Positions 31,536 through 32,074 of a stretch of DNA of 32,074 nucleotides are shown in pieces (within the stretch, counting starts at the first letter, position 1; each line of letters starts with the position of its first letter). The position numbers were made by a program, and so were the translations under genes. The stretch covers positions 16,394 through 48,467 of the forward strand of contig DUFB01000064.1 in the NCBI GenBank assembly GCA_011192005.1, given 5' to 3'. Source of the DNA: Dehalococcoidia bacterium. GTDB lineage: Bacteria; Chloroflexota; Dehalococcoidia; Dehalococcoidales; RBG-16-60-22. Under the pieces are notes generated by a model. It did no database searches and was not told where the DNA came from. It saw nothing but the letters and a program-made list of their open reading frames with translations.

Positions 31536-32074
31536 TTAGGAAATCCATAAATTTATAATAGCAATTTCTTTAAGCCTAATACCATCATATTCAAAAGCAT
31601 ATATGTCACCCGATCCAAAGAGCCAATCTCCTTGCCAGCCTATATATACAAGAATGATTCCGGTTTCCGGGTCATAGGCAGGTACAGATATGGTAACAAA
31701 AGCATGAGCACAGGGGTTTTCATCTCGAAGTCTTTGCCACCCGTTCATTTCGGGGTCATTCTTAAAATAAGATATGAAATATCCGTCGTAATCAATGAGA
31801 TAACCGTCTTCAAGAGACGATGGTATTTGCATTCTTTCAGGGGCTTGATTACGTTGTAGTAAAACCTCAAAAAGCTTGCCGACTTCAACTCCCTGCTCTC
31901 TAAAACTTTCTATTAAGTATTCTTTACCACCTCCGAAACTTGTGGAAGCAGCCTGACCGCCCATAATACCAAAGGACATATCAGGACTATATATGTGATA
32001 TTCGCCTTCGTCTAATTCTTGGGTGAGTATAAGTGCAATAAGCCAGGCATATTCAGTAGCATCCCACCAATATA
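31536..32074 (-). CDS. Uncharacterised protein, C-terminal part, cut by the right edge
   Basis: The frame is open from the right edge to TAA 31536-31538, at least 178 residues, so the ATG at 31979 is probably internal. The upstream part reads YWWDATEYAWLIALILTQELDEG. Later parts contain GGQAASTSFGGGKEYLIESF, SSLEDGYLIDYDGYFISYF, FVTISVPAYDPETGIILVYIGWQGDWLFGSGD and a final KEIAIINLWIS. The second half is rich in beta strand and aromatic residues, like a beta-sandwich or barrel domain; no known family, motif or signal is recognised. The sequence is clearly more AT-rich than the adjacent metallophosphoesterase, which may reflect recent acquisition. Confidence 0.65.
   Translation of the reverse strand, partial: YWWDATEYAWLIALILTQELDEGEYHIYSPDMSFGIMGGQAASTSFGGGKEYLIESFREQGVEVGKLFEVLLQRNQAPERMQIPSSLEDGYLIDYDGYFISYFKNDPEMNGWQRLRDENPCAHAFVTISVPAYDPETGIILVYIGWQGDWLFGSGDIYAFEYDGIRLKEIAIINLWIS

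Noticed and set aside
1-32074. Global reassignment of UGA to tryptophan as explanation of the in-frame UGA codons.
   Set aside because: UGA is the natural end of several intact genes here (cyclase, argB, argG, recG), and Trp is encoded by TGG throughout, including within the affected small genes.

Overview
The window reads as bacterial chromosome of roughly even base composition, densely packed with short gene gaps. The gene set suggests an anaerobic Chloroflexota, most likely a Dehalococcoidia-type lineage: a FakA gene followed by several DegV/FakB paralogs and a RecG with a long N-terminal extension, a lone cytoplasmic molybdopterin oxidoreductase, and CoA-ligase genes without a full pathway. 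This placement is inference from gene content; there is no rRNA here. No tRNA, CRISPR array, insertion sequence or phage gene was seen.

Layout. 1-1259 (minus): a truncated esterase-like hydrolase, two tandem tiny membrane proteins, and a flavodoxin. All three complete genes carry one in-frame stop codon. The two membrane proteins are distant paralogs with UGA at the same alignment column. 1384-4435 (plus): cyclase-family hydrolase, a lipoprotein with two repeated domains, a 400-base intergenic stretch with short direct repeats and a terminator, and an alpha/beta hydrolase. 4470-5844 (minus): stand-alone pyruvate-kinase C-terminal-like protein and a fumarylacetoacetate-hydrolase-family protein. 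5940-12715 (plus): arginine cluster argJ-argB-argD-(alpha/beta hydrolase)-argG-argH. 12902-13081 (minus): rpmB, ribosomal protein L28. 13224-19958 (plus): fakA, three degV/fakB paralogs, recG. 20088-21352 (plus): lipid-kinase-like protein and a small membrane protein. 21347-26482 (minus): AMP-forming CoA ligase with degenerate motifs, ATP-grasp CoA-ligase subunit, RluB-type pseudouridine synthase, molybdopterin oxidoreductase. 26634-26978 (plus): rsfS, probably from a CTG start. 26988-29593 (minus): thiL, thioesterase, HAD phosphatase, ndk. 29732-32074: small membrane protein (minus), VTT/DedA-like protein and metallophosphoesterase (plus), and a gene cut by the right edge (minus).

How the genes work together. 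The arginine block covers N-acetylglutamate formation and deacetylation (argJ), phosphorylation (argB), transamination (argD) and the last two steps from citrulline (argG, argH); argC and argF are not in the window. The fakA-degV block is a fatty-acid phosphorylation module in which one kinase is served by up to three lipid carriers. rpmB beside fakA and recG recalls the conserved rpmB-asp23-fakA-recG neighbourhood of many Gram-positive bacteria, here with rpmB divergent and asp23 absent.

Two themes stand out. First, the left 1.3 kb holds three interrupted genes; the aligned UGA codons in the two paralogs, each followed by a hairpin at nearly the same distance, suggest programmed UGA decoding (selenocysteine or other recoding), though decay or sequence error remain possible. 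Second, several genes (argJ, thiL, the metallophosphoesterase, the fumarylacetoacetate-hydrolase-family gene) have no Shine-Dalgarno sequence but a TGN-TATNNT-like box ending 6-8 bases before the start codon, the layout expected of leaderless transcripts.
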